From Clostridium nigeriense (GTDB lineage: Bacteria > Bacillota > Clostridia > Clostridiales > Clostridiaceae), in the NCBI RefSeq assembly GCF_900086595.1, contig NZ_LT575472.1, positions 3,093,124-3,157,123 of the forward strand: a DNA stretch of 64,000 nucleotides, given 5' to 3'. Positions within the stretch are counted from its first letter, which is position 1, and every line of letters starts with the position of its first letter. The translations under genes and the position numbers were made by a program. Positions 17,429-26,170 of this stretch are shown in pieces. The notes below the pieces were generated by a model, which made no database searches, was not told the DNA's origin, and saw only the letters and a program-made list of their open reading frames with translations.

Positions 17429-19600
17429 TTAAATAATAATAAACATTTTGTTGACAAGCTCTGTCATTGAATTTCCTATTTCACTCGAAACCATATTCAA
17501 GAATTCTTTTGTACTAAAATAATTCTTGAATCTCTCCTGTATCTTTCTAATAGTTTCATCATAAGTTATAAATGATTCATTATAAATTTCATCAACCATT
17601 TTACGAATCTCATAATTTCCATAAGATAAGTTATATGCCACCTTATCTACAACCATATGGTACTTTTCTGAAGATGCAAAATAATTTCTAAAAATCAAGT
17701 GGAGCTTCTGAATCTTTCTTACCTTTGATGGTAAGCCATCAAATAATGCTGGATTAATATCTTTAAATGCGTATTGGGTGATTTGCTTATTCGCATCTAA
17801 TTCACCAATAACTTTATCCAGTTCAACTTCTTCAATGTTATTAGCTAATGTCTTAATTGATTCTCCCTCATAAAGAGTGATGAAATCAGGAATGCTTCTT
17901 TCTAATACCTTTTTTATCATACCTTTCATATTAATGCTAAAATTTCCATATATATAAGCATTAGTTGTATATCCAAGTCCAATCTGTAGATTTTCATAAT
18001 ATCTTACAACACTACGTCCATGAATTCTTCTAGTATCTGTTATCTGATATCCATTAACAATTGCTTTATCCTCAGTTAACATCCCTTGAATCTGTTCAAA
18101 CTCATTATTAATCGCTTCATCATCAATTCTAATATCAACTGCAGGCAAATTAGTATCTTTAACGGTAATAAATAACGGTGATGTCATTCCTTTTGGTAAG
18201 ATTCTCATCTGTGTTTCACGAATAATTGCATCAATTTTTTTATAAAGACCTTCTCTTCTGAACTTTTCAAGCTTTTCAGATTTTAGTTCTTTTAGTGCAC
18301 GCTGAATTGGATCAATATCTTCCTCCATATATCTTATAGATAACCAAGTCGCACTATCTTGCTCTAAATAGGTCAGATAATCTTCAATATCATCTTCCAT
18401 AGAACCTATAGCCGTAAGAATATGATTTGTAAAATCACTCTGCATCAATTCAACTGTATCTCTATCTGCTTTATTTACGATATTACTTATTACCCTATCA
18501 GCCTTTGTAAAAATAACATTAATTGGAATATCTAATTTCTTCGCTTTTCCAATCTTAGAATTTATTGCTTCACAACAACTTACAATCACATCATCTCGTT
18601 CTTCCAAATTCATTAACAACAGAATGCTATCTGGACTACAATTTAATGCAATATCCAATGCATCTTTCATTGAGTTATTATCCATACTGATTTGATTAAG
18701 CCCCATAGTATCACGTAAACAGAAACGAAGAGGAATTTTATCATCAAACATATCTATCAGTTCAGTTCTTGGTCTACAAGCCATTGTTAGCTCCTCAATA
18801 ATTAAACTAAATGGCTCATATGGATCGAATAATTTCTGCAAAATTTCACCACCATATTGTAATAAGTCATCACAATCTATACTATACTCATTAATTCCTT
18901 CGATGTCATTTGTTCCACCCATGAATGCATTTAAACGCGACTTAATAATTTCTCCAATATTAATTAACCACTTATTATACTCTTCCAACAATGAAGAAGA
19001 AACTTCACCCCACATATCCTCCATAACAATATTACGAATTTCCTCAATGGATACTTTTCTCTTATCAGGTTCCTTCTTTTTACTCTTTACACGTTCTATA
19101 AACGAGGTTTCCTCATTCTGAATAAAGTTAAGGACTGTACCAACTACCTTCTTGAACTCTTTAATTGAGATATCATCTGCAATTCGTTCCAAATGATACG
19201 AAGCATCTTTTGGCTCTAATATTGATGAAAATATACTTTCATCAATAGCATCAAGTGTATCTTCGGCATCATAATCATTTAATACGAACTGTTTAGCCAA
19301 CATCTCCATTATCTTTATGTGAATCATCTTGTAAGAAAACACTTTTTCCCTAATATGCAATGAGAAATACTCATTCTTTTCAATTCGCTCGTCAAATAAG
19401 AAATTGCATGGAATTATGGTTGTTTGGCATTTATCTCCAACCCCTACTAATATATACTTGACAATCTTATGATTAACAAGTGCATAAATCAAAGTACTCT
19501 TTCCTGAAGATGTTGGCCCTATTACAACAATTGACTGGGCTGACTTGATACGTTTATGCGCTTCCCCAGGCATAATTTTTGTCATATTATGTTTTTTCAT
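17429..19600 (-). CDS. Large P-loop GTPase (dynamin-like), candidate defence protein
   Basis: A 723-aa cytoplasmic protein. GTPase motifs are in order: G1 GPTSSGKST (28-36), a TT pair for G2 (60-61), G3 DTMG (297-300) and G4 TKAD (365-368). About 235 residues separate G2 from G3, much more than in normal small GTPases, and the C-terminal 330 residues are mainly helical, as in dynamin-like proteins. No membrane segment is seen. The base composition looks richer in GC than neighbours, suggesting separate acquisition. It stands alone between decayed genes, with its own strong promoter, a long leader and a hairpin that hides its ribosome-binding site. Bacterial dynamin-like and other large GTPases occur in phage defence; that role here is an inference. 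Confidence 0.7.
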   Translation of the reverse strand: MKKHNMTKIMPGEAHKRIKSAQSIVVIGPTSSGKSTLIYALVNHKIVKYILVGVGDKCQTTIIPCNFLFDERIEKNEYFSLHIREKVFSYKMIHIKIMEMLAKQFVLNDYDAEDTLDAIDESIFSSILEPKDASYHLERIADDISIKEFKKVVGTVLNFIQNEETSFIERVKSKKKEPDKRKVSIEEIRNIVMEDMWGEVSSSLLEEYNKWLINIGEIIKSRLNAFMGGTNDIEGINEYSIDCDDLLQYGGEILQKLFDPYEPFSLIIEELTMACRPRTELIDMFDDKIPLRFCLRDTMGLNQISMDNNSMKDALDIALNCSPDSILLLMNLEERDDVIVSCCEAINSKIGKAKKLDIPINVIFTKADRVISNIVNKADRDTVELMQSDFTNHILTAIGSMEDDIEDYLTYLEQDSATWLSIRYMEEDIDPIQRALKELKSEKLEKFRREGLYKKIDAIIRETQMRILPKGMTSPLFITVKDTNLPAVDIRIDDEAINNEFEQIQGMLTEDKAIVNGYQITDTRRIHGRSVVRYYENLQIGLGYTTNAYIYGNFSINMKGMIKKVLERSIPDFITLYEGESIKTLANNIEEVELDKVIGELDANKQITQYAFKDINPALFDGLPSKVRKIQKLHLIFRNYFASSEKYHMVVDKVAYNLSYGNYEIRKMVDEIYNESFITYDETIRKIQERFKNYFSTKEFLNMVSSEIGNSMTELVNKMFIII

Positions 19601-19605
19601 AAAAA

Positions 19606-19649
19606 AACCTCCTTGTTAAAATTCAGATATGACTTTTAACAAGGAGGTT
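19606..19649 (-). promoter_or_regulatory. Hairpin occluding the GTPase-gene Shine-Dalgarno
   Basis: A perfect 16-bp stem (19606-19621 with 19634-19649) and 12-nt loop. On the mRNA the 3' arm is UUUUAACAAGGAGGUU, so AAGGAGG is fully base-paired, and seven U residues follow directly before the AUG at 19600. The structure can act both as a ribosome-binding-site blocker and as an intrinsic terminator. Expression therefore probably needs an event that opens the stem. Confidence 0.8.
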
Positions 19650-19661
19650 ATAAAATAAAAT

Positions 19662-19679
19662 TCTGCACATATGTACAGA
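19662..19679. promoter_or_regulatory. 18-bp near-perfect palindrome in the leader
   Basis: TCTGCACAT followed by ATGTACAGA, one mismatch in the inverted arms. It is about 130 bp downstream of the consensus promoter and could be a repressor or roadblock operator, or a second RNA hairpin. Confidence 0.45.
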
Positions 19680-19803
19680 TATAATTCAATAATCTCTCGC
19701 CGTATACTTGATAAAGGTGGGATTCCTAAAATCATGTAATGGTAATGACTTCGACTCAGCGTTTTCGTAGTTCGCATCTTGTATAGCCATATCTATAGTA
19801 AAA

Positions 19804-19832
19804 ATTATACAGCTACAAAAACCTATTGTCAA
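19804..19832 (-). promoter_or_regulatory. Perfect sigma-A consensus promoter
   Basis: TTGACA (19827-19832), 17-bp spacer, TATAAT (19804-19809), with an A/T-rich upstream stretch. Exact matches to both boxes at ideal spacing are rare. It points to the GTPase gene and predicts a start near 19797. Confidence 0.85.
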
Positions 19833-19984
19833 CCTATATTTTCCATTTTTATTTAAGCATCTCAAAATATAGAAATTCTCAGTTCCCATGCAGTTAAGCA
19901 TAACATACAATATCCTGTTTGAAATTGTGGGATTTTTATCTTAACATTCTCTCACAGTATTTTATATACTCTAAATTAAAAAGC

Positions 19985-20115
19985 CGATATTTATATGATA
20001 CTTTGAATTAACCACACGTTATCATCTAATACTAATACTTCGAGAAAATTTTCTTTATTTTATGATGTAAAGACCAAAAATTCAGCTATGCTATTTCTTA
20101 TTCGAAGTTACTATT
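19985..20115 (-). pseudogene. N-terminal remnant of a RhuM-like protein
   Basis: Conceptual translation with two frameshifts gives an EVLVLDDNVWLIQ segment preceded by pieces resembling EIAEFLVYT. The VxLxDxxVWLTQ pattern is the start of RhuM-family/Fic-associated proteins found in defence and pathogenicity islands. The rest of the gene is absent. Confidence 0.4.
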
Positions 20116-20241
20116 TTCATTAATCAACTTTATGACCTCCACTATCTACTTCATTATCTTCAGTTTATCCATATTAAATCTAATTTTATTACTATATTAA
20201 TAAGGCTTTAATTATAGCATAAAGTAACTACATATTTAATA

Positions 20242-20320
20242 TCATTGGCCTAAACTCTCACTTTTAAACATTTCTCTGAATTTTGGTTCTCCACAGATAC
20301 GCTTCTCCGTATCATTATTA
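20242..20320 (-). repeat. Dispersed repeat copy R2
   Basis: The minus strand reads NDTEKRICGEPK followed by FREMFKSESLGQ and a stop, matching KRICGEPK of copy R1 at protein and DNA level (the TTCTCCACAGATACGCTTC block). Only the 3' half of the repeat is recognisable. Confidence 0.55.
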
Positions 20321-20501
20321 AGTAAGGTTTTCAACTCTTATTCTTATGTTCTAGTTAGTTAATTGTAAAATTCTAATTTTATTTTAAACATTGTTAAAGG
20401 AAAATAATATACATAAATAACCACAAATTAAAGTTTTAACTGTCATTTTTAATATTACTTATAGAAAAATAAAACTATATATATCATATCCAAAATAGTT
20501 T

Positions 20502-22763
20502 TTAAACACCATTACCTTCCTTATTTTCTTCTATTATTTTAATTCTGAAAATAACCATATATATAGCGAGTAATGTCATTTTAAAAGCAAATTTTAGTCT
20601 TTTACCTGATAAGTAATCTCTTCCGTGCATACATTCATTTCGTATATTTAGTGAATTACCATTATACATAAAGTTATATACAAATAACAAATCTGGAACA
20701 TTTTCAAAACCATTCAATTCAGAATATATTTCCTGCAATAATTCTCTTAACACCGAACTTGGATCTTTATATTGCATAAAATTAGTTAAGTTTTCTTTGA
20801 AAGGTACAATACCTGTAAGGGAACCTAACTCTCTTATTTTAATTTCTAAAATAGGAAATAACTGAGTCAAATGTGCTAATTTAAGGTTATATTCATACGG
20901 AATAAGTTCATATTTAGTTTCTTCTGAAATAAACTTATATACTTCTTCTTCTTTTGTAAATAGCCCTGCAATAGTATTGGCATTATTCTTATATCTTTCA
21001 TGAACAGCAGTTAAATATATATCTGTTTCCAAACGATTTCGGAATTTATAACCCATTGTTTCATTTATCTCATCTATTATGCTCCTTAACATAATATCAA
21101 TATCATGTTTGTCACAGTTTACTCCATTAATTTTAATTGGATATACAGGAGTCAGTGAAATTGAAGAAAACAAATACATAATTGCATGCTCAGATACCGC
21201 CTCCATAATATTGCATATAGACTCTTTATCAGCACTAATGCAATTCTTAGCTGCAAAAATTGGATTTCTTACAATCTGGTCATTATATAATTCTACTTGT
21301 TTTGTTTCTACTGAAGTAGTATACTTAAATCTTTGCAAATTACTACACTGCTCTTTATAATACTTTTCTTCCCATAATTGTTGAGTAAAAATCATATGTT
21401 GTTTAATTAGTTTCTTATCAATATTTTGATTTGTAGCATTTACATTAATTAAAAATACCATAAAATTATAAAATAAATCTGCAATTTCAATTCCGTTACA
21501 AGGCTCTATATATCTTTCAAATGCTTTTACTGTTAGTAGATAATATTCATTATCTATTTGTTTTGGAATGTCTTCATCTTCTAAATACTGTGATAGTTCT
21601 GAAATGTTCACTATTTCCTCTATTTTTTTATATTTTTCTTGATAAAACATTCTAAGCAAGTCCTTCTGTTCCTTGTTTAAAGGAATACCTGCATTTATAA
21701 TTTTATCTAATATTTTAGGTTCAGTTATATAGTGAATTAATTTTAGAAATTCTATATACGCTTCTTCTTGGGTAACACCCTTCATCATTTTCTCCTTAAA
21801 TAAAAATGATATAACCTCAAAAGAAGAAGTTCTTAGTATTTTAAATGATTTATCAGTATTCTTAATAATATCGCTAAGTAATTTACAATGTAGAATAATT
21901 GTATTATTGCTTGGAACTTTACGAAATTTAATTAAACGTATTGTTTCAACCACGAAATCTATCTCTTCACAATTAAAATAACTCTGGACTTTACTTAACA
22001 CCTCTTCTGTCCATAATGTAAAATCTGGGGTTGTTGTAACTCCATCTGAAAATCTTGGCACTAATTTACCATCTCTTATAGATATCTGTAACATATCCTT
22101 CACATATTCTTCTTGCCATGTAATAAAAGGCTCCATTTCTATGTGACGAAAATTAAAAGCATTACCTGATAAAATTCTTTCTTTGTTCTTCTTTACAAAT
22201 TCACCATTATATTCATAATATTTATTTTCAATATTATCACTAAGACTCTTCATTGCATTTTCAAATCCTGGTAATTTTATATCTGATGCTAATGCATATA
22301 TATCCTCTTTATACAATTCGAAAGAGTCCATATTAATTAAATCCCAAAAATTCTTTTGTTGTAATAATCTATAATCAACAATATATTTTGTTTTATTATC
22401 CTGATTTTCTAGCTTTGTAATCCATATTACAAAATAAAGCGCATGTCCAAATTCTGTCGTTATACAAGCTTTACATTCTTCTTGTTCTATAATTCCGTTA
22501 TAATACTTCGCAAGAATATATAAATCCATACAAACTTTATTTTTAATTTTAGGAACAGTTCTACATACTTCTACTATTTTAACAAAATGTAATAAAACTT
22601 CTCGTAAATTTTGGTCCCGAGTTTGAAACTCCACCCAATTACTTACATCATCTAGTGTAAAATTTTCTTCAATATATTTAATTATCCATTGCCAATCCTG
22701 ATTATTTGTTAATAACCCATCAACATATTTTACCTGTTCTTCATGTTCAAAATAGTTATTCAT
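20502..22763 (-). CDS. 753-aa protein with C-terminal HEPN-type motif, candidate abortive-infection RNase
   Basis: A large, mostly helical soluble protein. Near the C terminus, LNIRNECMHGRDYL gives the RxxxxH motif (Arg708, His713) of HEPN ribonucleases, in a hydrophobic helical context like that of DUF4209-type proteins. The long N-terminal part (residues 1-600) has no recognisable motif and may sense a trigger. A GAGGGAG site precedes the ATG. A 46-aa frame upstream overlaps its start by 8 bp. Between defence and toxin-antitoxin genes, a single-gene RNA-targeting defence function is likely but unproven. Confidence 0.6.
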   Translation of the reverse strand: MNNYFEHEEQVKYVDGLLTNNQDWQWIIKYIEENFTLDDVSNWVEFQTRDQNLREVLLHFVKIVEVCRTVPKIKNKVCMDLYILAKYYNGIIEQEECKACITTEFGHALYFVIWITKLENQDNKTKYIVDYRLLQQKNFWDLINMDSFELYKEDIYALASDIKLPGFENAMKSLSDNIENKYYEYNGEFVKKNKERILSGNAFNFRHIEMEPFITWQEEYVKDMLQISIRDGKLVPRFSDGVTTTPDFTLWTEEVLSKVQSYFNCEEIDFVVETIRLIKFRKVPSNNTIILHCKLLSDIIKNTDKSFKILRTSSFEVISFLFKEKMMKGVTQEEAYIEFLKLIHYITEPKILDKIINAGIPLNKEQKDLLRMFYQEKYKKIEEIVNISELSQYLEDEDIPKQIDNEYYLLTVKAFERYIEPCNGIEIADLFYNFMVFLINVNATNQNIDKKLIKQHMIFTQQLWEEKYYKEQCSNLQRFKYTTSVETKQVELYNDQIVRNPIFAAKNCISADKESICNIMEAVSEHAIMYLFSSISLTPVYPIKINGVNCDKHDIDIMLRSIIDEINETMGYKFRNRLETDIYLTAVHERYKNNANTIAGLFTKEEEVYKFISEETKYELIPYEYNLKLAHLTQLFPILEIKIRELGSLTGIVPFKENLTNFMQYKDPSSVLRELLQEIYSELNGFENVPDLLFVYNFMYNGNSLNIRNECMHGRDYLSGKRLKFAFKMTLLAIYMVIFRIKIIEENKEGNGV

Positions 22764-22896
22764 AATCTATCTCCCTCAAATTACTTACCAAATTATCTAG
22801 AACTAAATTCTTTACAAATTTACTTTCTAGTAATTCCCGCTCGCTATTTAATCTTCTATTATTAATTTTATAAATTCCTAATGTCCTAAAAACCAT
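22756..22896 (-). CDS. Possible 46-aa protein coupled to the HEPN gene
   Basis: Frame MVFRTLGIYKINNRRLNSER followed by 26 residues, whose stop overlaps the HEPN gene start by 8 bp (ATGAATAA). No good ribosome-binding site is visible before its ATG, and a stop codon directly precedes it. It may be a small partner, or the end of an older, larger gene. Confidence 0.35.
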   Translation of the reverse strand: MVFRTLGIYKINNRRLNSERELLESKFVKNLVLDNLVSNLREIDYE

Positions 22897-23220
22897 TTAT
22901 AATTCGTTAAATAACGTTGTTTTGATAATTATACCATTTATTTTCTATACCCATATCCTTAATTTTAAAATATCCAAGATTATTCAAATCATGTAATTAC
23001 TTATTGTATATATTACTCTGCTATAATGTCTACGATTAACTAAAAAAATATATAACTACTAGGTGTGAAGTAATATTATCTCTATATTTCATAATATAAT
23101 TTTAAATTCCAGTAAAAAATAGCCTTTCCCATATACAATATAATTAACATTATTTCAATTTCAAGTTTTAATAATATTTCATTACAAAAATAGCTAGTAA
23201 AACTTTTATTGTTTTACTAG
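22897..23220. other. Intergenic stretch before the HEPN gene
   Basis: Holds repeat copy R3 (23113-23185) and the zeta-gene terminator. The remaining 200 bp is AT-rich; the HEPN promoter must be here but no consensus boxes stand out. Confidence 0.4.
23113..23185 (-). repeat. Dispersed repeat copy R3
   Basis: The minus strand carries AACTTGAAAT and then AATTATATTGTATATGGGAA AG-type sequence as in R1, followed by a diverged MGKAIFY frame. Only the 5' half of the repeat matches; it begins immediately after the zeta terminator. Confidence 0.6.
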
Positions 23221-23228
23221 CTATTTTT
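23186..23228 (-). terminator. Terminator of the zeta-like toxin gene
   Basis: Perfect 18-bp stem (23186-23203 with 23211-23228), TTTTATT loop, T run. The gene's stop codon lies inside the 5' arm on the mRNA. Confidence 0.85.
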
Positions 23229-23787
23229 TCAGTATATTATTTGCCCAATTTGGTATTTTTTTATCTTGCCATATTAGCTTGCCATTTTTAAAATATATAA
23301 CTTCTTTTAATACATCTGTATTATCAAATATATTAACTTCATCACATATTGTAATTACATTATGCAAGTTATTTAAAGAATCATAATATCTTCTTTCAAT
23401 ATCCTTATCTGGTATCCCATGACCACCTTTACTTACTCTAATCTTAACTCTTTCCTTTGCAACATTAGGATTTTCTACACCTATATAATTCATAACTATA
23501 TAAAAACCATTTTCTTTTGCAAACTTTATATTCCTTATTATGCTTTTTCCTGATAAAGTGGTTTCCTGATTAAATGATATACCATCTAAAATATAGTGTT
23601 TTATTAATTTAACTGCTTCTCTTGCACATTTCATTTGAAGATTAGTATCTTTCCAAGAACCAATCCTAGCTACCATCTCATCTGTATTTATTCTATTTTC
23701 TTCTTTATTTTCATTATAATAAATAGATTTATATATTGAAGTTTTTCCAGCACCATTAACTCCAGCAAAAATTGTATATGTCGGCAT
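23221..23787 (-). CDS. Zeta-toxin-like P-loop kinase
   Basis: A 188-aa P-loop protein of the zeta toxin family. The Walker A motif GVNGAGKTS is at residues 9-17, followed by NTDEM with the catalytic-type Asp, SFNQETT and a basic RVKIRVSKGGHG segment with the lid arginines. Zeta toxins phosphorylate UDP-N-acetylhexosamines and block wall synthesis; orthologues of this short type are less studied. It follows a 54-aa gene by one base, as a toxin follows its antitoxin. Confidence 0.8.
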   Translation of the reverse strand: MPTYTIFAGVNGAGKTSIYKSIYYNENKEENRINTDEMVARIGSWKDTNLQMKCAREAVKLIKHYILDGISFNQETTLSGKSIIRNIKFAKENGFYIVMNYIGVENPNVAKERVKIRVSKGGHGIPDKDIERRYYDSLNNLHNVITICDEVNIFDNTDVLKEVIYFKNGKLIWQDKKIPNWANNILKK

Positions 23788-23788
23788 A

Positions 23789-23953
23789 TTATTGACCTAT
23801 TATCTTTTCTTGTTCTTTTTGTAGGACTAAATTTGATAAAGCCATATAAAAATCTTGTTCTTCTTTTGTTTTTGCCTTTTTAAATAAATCTTTTAATTCA
23901 CTATAAGAATACTTGATGAAAATATCATATAAATTATTATCTTTATTTTCCAT
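23789..23953 (-). CDS. 54-aa putative antitoxin of the zeta-like kinase
   Basis: A small acidic-lysine-rich helical protein: MENKDNNLYDIFIKYSYSEL, then a KDLFKKAKTKEEQDFYMALSN helix and a charged tail. The ATG has a strong ATTAGGAGGAG site, and its stop is one base before the toxin start. The size, helical nature and position fit an epsilon-like or unrelated antitoxin; no sequence family is recognised. Confidence 0.65.
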   Translation of the reverse strand: MENKDNNLYDIFIKYSYSELKDLFKKAKTKEEQDFYMALSNLVLQKEQEKIIGQ

Positions 23954-24033
23954 ATCAAACTCCTCCTAATGAAATCCTATTTATATATTATTATATACCA
24001 AACCTAAAAAATAATAAACTTAATCTCTTTTTA

Positions 24034-24140
24034 TTTTGGGTCTCCATAGATATGCTTCACCTTATCGTAAGTAAAAAATATAGACTTCCGCGGATAAAAT
24101 ATAGTTATTATTTAAAGTTCAAGTTTTTATTATATATTTT
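24034..24140 (-). repeat. Dispersed repeat copy R4
   Basis: Full-length, diverged copy of R1: on the minus strand AACTTGAAC, then PRKSIFFTYDKVKHIYGDPK in the frame of the R1 peptide and a stop. It begins about 30 bp after the gltX terminator and ends shortly before the antitoxin gene, i.e. at the right border of the island. Confidence 0.6.
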
Positions 24141-24168
24141 ATTATTAACACTATATTAAAATATAGCT

Positions 24169-24207
24169 AAAAAAATTGAACTACCATTAAGATAGTTCAA
24201 TTTTTTT
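24169..24207 (-). terminator. Terminator of gltX
   Basis: Perfect 15-bp stem AAAAAAATTGAACTA (24169-24183) and its inverse (24193-24207), loop CCATTAAGA; T run on the minus strand. Confidence 0.85.
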
Positions 24208-24211
24208 ATAT

Positions 24212-25873
24212 TTATATATTTAAAAAGGCTTCAAATCTAGCTCTTACTTTATCTTCGCCTAATATTTGCATAATAGTATAAAGATCTGGAGTATTGCTTC
24301 TATGAGATAATGCAGCTCTTACAGCTCCAGCAACATCAGAAATCATTCCTTTAAATGCATCTGGATTTGCTTTATATTCTTTTCTATTTGCACAATATCC
24401 AAGTTCTGCTCCAATAACCTTTAAATCTTCAAACCAGTTTTCTTGGCTTCCTGCATTAAAGTTAAATTTATCTTTGTATACTTTTATTATTTCTTTTGCA
24501 TTTTCTAAGCTTAAAGTCTTTGGAAGTTCAACATTTTCTGCTGTTTCTTTATTAAATAATTCATCAAAGAAATAATCAACTTTTCCTCTTACTTCATCCC
24601 ATTTTGCAAAGTCTTTTCTTGGCTTTGGACCTTCTTTATCTATATTAAAGATTTCCTTTGACATCGCTTCATTTGAAGTTACTAAATCATACATTTCTTT
24701 ATCATATTCTTTCGCCCATTCAGTATATAAATCATAAACCTTATCTGCTTTTAGCTTACAAATAACTTCTTTACTTACGTCATTTAATTTTACTATATCA
24801 AATAAAGCTCCTGATTTACTCATTTTATCTAAAGCTACTTCAAAGTCATGATAATCAACTGTAGGATTTTCAGCTCTCCATTCTTCAAATGTAGAGTTTA
24901 CTATGTTAAGTAAGTATTCAATAACTGATTGAACTGGGTATCCAACCTCTTTATAGTATGATACAGCAGCTTCAGCATCTTTTCTCTTTGATAACTTTCT
25001 CTTTGATCCATTATCATTTTTCATTATTGTTGGAATATGAGCATAGTTTGGTCTTTCAAAACCTAAAGTATCAAATAATTGTACGTGTATTGGTAATGAA
25101 GATAACCATTCTTCTCCTCTTATTACATGAGTAGTTCTCATTAATGCATCATCTATAGCATGAGCAAAGTGATAAGTTGGAAGCCCATCTCCCTTTATTA
25201 TAACTACATCTTGAACATTTTCTGGGAAGCTTATATCACCTTTTATTAAATCAGAAAACTCAACTCTTGTTTCACTGTTTCCTGGTGATTTAAATCTTAT
25301 TACATAGTCTTTTCCACTATTAATTCTTTCAATATATTCTTCTTCAGTTAAATTTCTATCTTTAGCATATTCACCATAATATCCTGGAGTTATCTTAGCT
25401 TCCGTTTGTCTTTCTCTAAGCTCTGCTAACTCTTCAGGAGTATCGAAAGCTGGATAAGCTAAACCTTTTTTGATTAAGTCTTTTACAAAAGTTTTATATA
25501 TTTCAGCTCTCTCACTTTGTCTATATGGACCATATTCACCTTTTGATGAATCTTCACCAGTCATACCTTCATTAAAATCCATTCCAAAGTTATGCATAGT
25601 TTGTATAGTATCTTCTATAGCACCTTTAACTTCTCTTTTTTGATCTGTATCTTCTATTCTTAAAAAGAAAATACCTTCAGTTTGACTTGCTAATCTTTCA
25701 TTAATTAATGCCGCAAAAACTCCTCCTATATGTTGGAATCCTGTTGGAGATGGAGCATATCTTGAAACTACTGCACCTTCTTTTAAATTTCTCTTTGGAT
25801 ATTTTTCAATGTAATATTCCGGTGTCTTATCAATTTCAGGAAATATTAATTCAGCTAATTTTTCAAAACTCAT
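24212..25873 (-). CDS. gltX: Glutamyl-tRNA synthetase
   Basis: A 553-aa class Ic synthetase that attaches glutamate to tRNA-Glu. [11 protein letters not shown] is the HIGH-type motif and LSKRKDA the KMSKS-type loop; FLRIEDTD and HAIDDALM are conserved active-site stretches. The length and the inserted segments fit the longer clostridial type rather than the 480-aa form. A T-box leader and a TTTACA-TATAAT promoter precede it. Its 3' side is the right border of the accessory island. Confidence 0.96.
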   Translation of the reverse strand: MSFEKLAELIFPEIDKTPEYYIEKYPKRNLKEGAVVSRYAPSPTGFQHIGGVFAALINERLASQTEGIFFLRIEDTDQKREVKGAIEDTIQTMHNFGMDFNEGMTGEDSSKGEYGPYRQSERAEIYKTFVKDLIKKGLAYPAFDTPEELAELRERQTEAKITPGYYGEYAKDRNLTEEEYIERINSGKDYVIRFKSPGNSETRVEFSDLIKGDISFPENVQDVVIIKGDGLPTYHFAHAIDDALMRTTHVIRGEEWLSSLPIHVQLFDTLGFERPNYAHIPTIMKNDNGSKRKLSKRKDAEAAVSYYKEVGYPVQSVIEYLLNIVNSTFEEWRAENPTVDYHDFEVALDKMSKSGALFDIVKLNDVSKEVICKLKADKVYDLYTEWAKEYDKEMYDLVTSNEAMSKEIFNIDKEGPKPRKDFAKWDEVRGKVDYFFDELFNKETAENVELPKTLSLENAKEIIKVYKDKFNFNAGSQENWFEDLKVIGAELGYCANRKEYKANPDAFKGMISDVAGAVRAALSHRSNTPDLYTIMQILGEDKVRARFEAFLNI

Positions 25874-25904
25874 AATTTTACATCCTTTCGTTTGCTTAAA
25901 AATA

Positions 25905-26165
25905 AAAAAAGTCTTTAATCCTAAAAAACCTTAGGACGAAAGACATATTCCGCGTTACCACCTAAGTTGATTAATATAAATTAATCCACTCTTTCTTTTT
26001 AAGGGAAGAATCCCATAAACCTAATTACAAAATGTTTTTTCAGTTTATAGCTCCAGAGCTTCTTTCTATAGGTTTAATTTCTAGGATTACACCCTCCCTA
26101 GATCTCTTTAAATTAAATTACTATATACTTTTCTCTTTCAAAGCCTATATATTCATTTATTATCA
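25905..26165 (-). promoter_or_regulatory. T-box riboswitch of gltX
   Basis: The leader contains the T-box core TAGGTGGTAACGCGGAA (about 25948-25964) and then a terminator stem GTCTTT..CCTAA with TTAGG..AAAGAC and a T run (25905-25945). Stem I, with an AGGGAGGGTG stretch and several inverted repeats, lies upstream. T-boxes bind uncharged tRNA and turn on the synthetase gene; tRNA-Glu is inferred from gltX, since I could not place the specifier codon with certainty. Confidence 0.9.
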
Positions 26166-26170
26166 GTAAC

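Larger units (their letters stand above)
19601..19797 (-). ncRNA. Long structured 5' leader of the GTPase gene
   Basis: From the predicted transcription start to the start codon is about 197 nt. The first part is GC-richer than its surroundings and holds a possible 34-aa frame (19686-19790, MAIQDANYENAESK at its N terminus), but its ATG would lie only about 7 nt from the transcript end with no ribosome-binding site. Then comes an 18-bp near-palindrome and the hairpin over the ribosome-binding site. A regulatory RNA, attenuator or cleavable RNA is plausible; it matches no riboswitch class I can name. Confidence 0.45.
19911..20501. other. Decayed region between the GTPase and HEPN genes
   Basis: Some 590 bp without an intact gene. 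It contains a RhuM-like remnant and repeat copy R2; the rest (20341-20501) shows only AT-rich sequence and no clear terminator for the HEPN gene. Confidence 0.5.

Noticed and set aside
19662..19832. Retron-type ncRNA in the GTPase leader
   Set aside because: No reverse transcriptase gene lies nearby, so a retron is unsupported.
19791..19910. Upstream extension of the leader frame before the GTPase gene
   Set aside because: It runs through the perfect consensus promoter, so this part would not be on the transcript; only the 34-codon part downstream could be real.
16663..24140. CRISPR array from repeated short units
   Set aside because: The four repeat copies are kilobases apart, diverged and without regular spacers; no cas genes are present.
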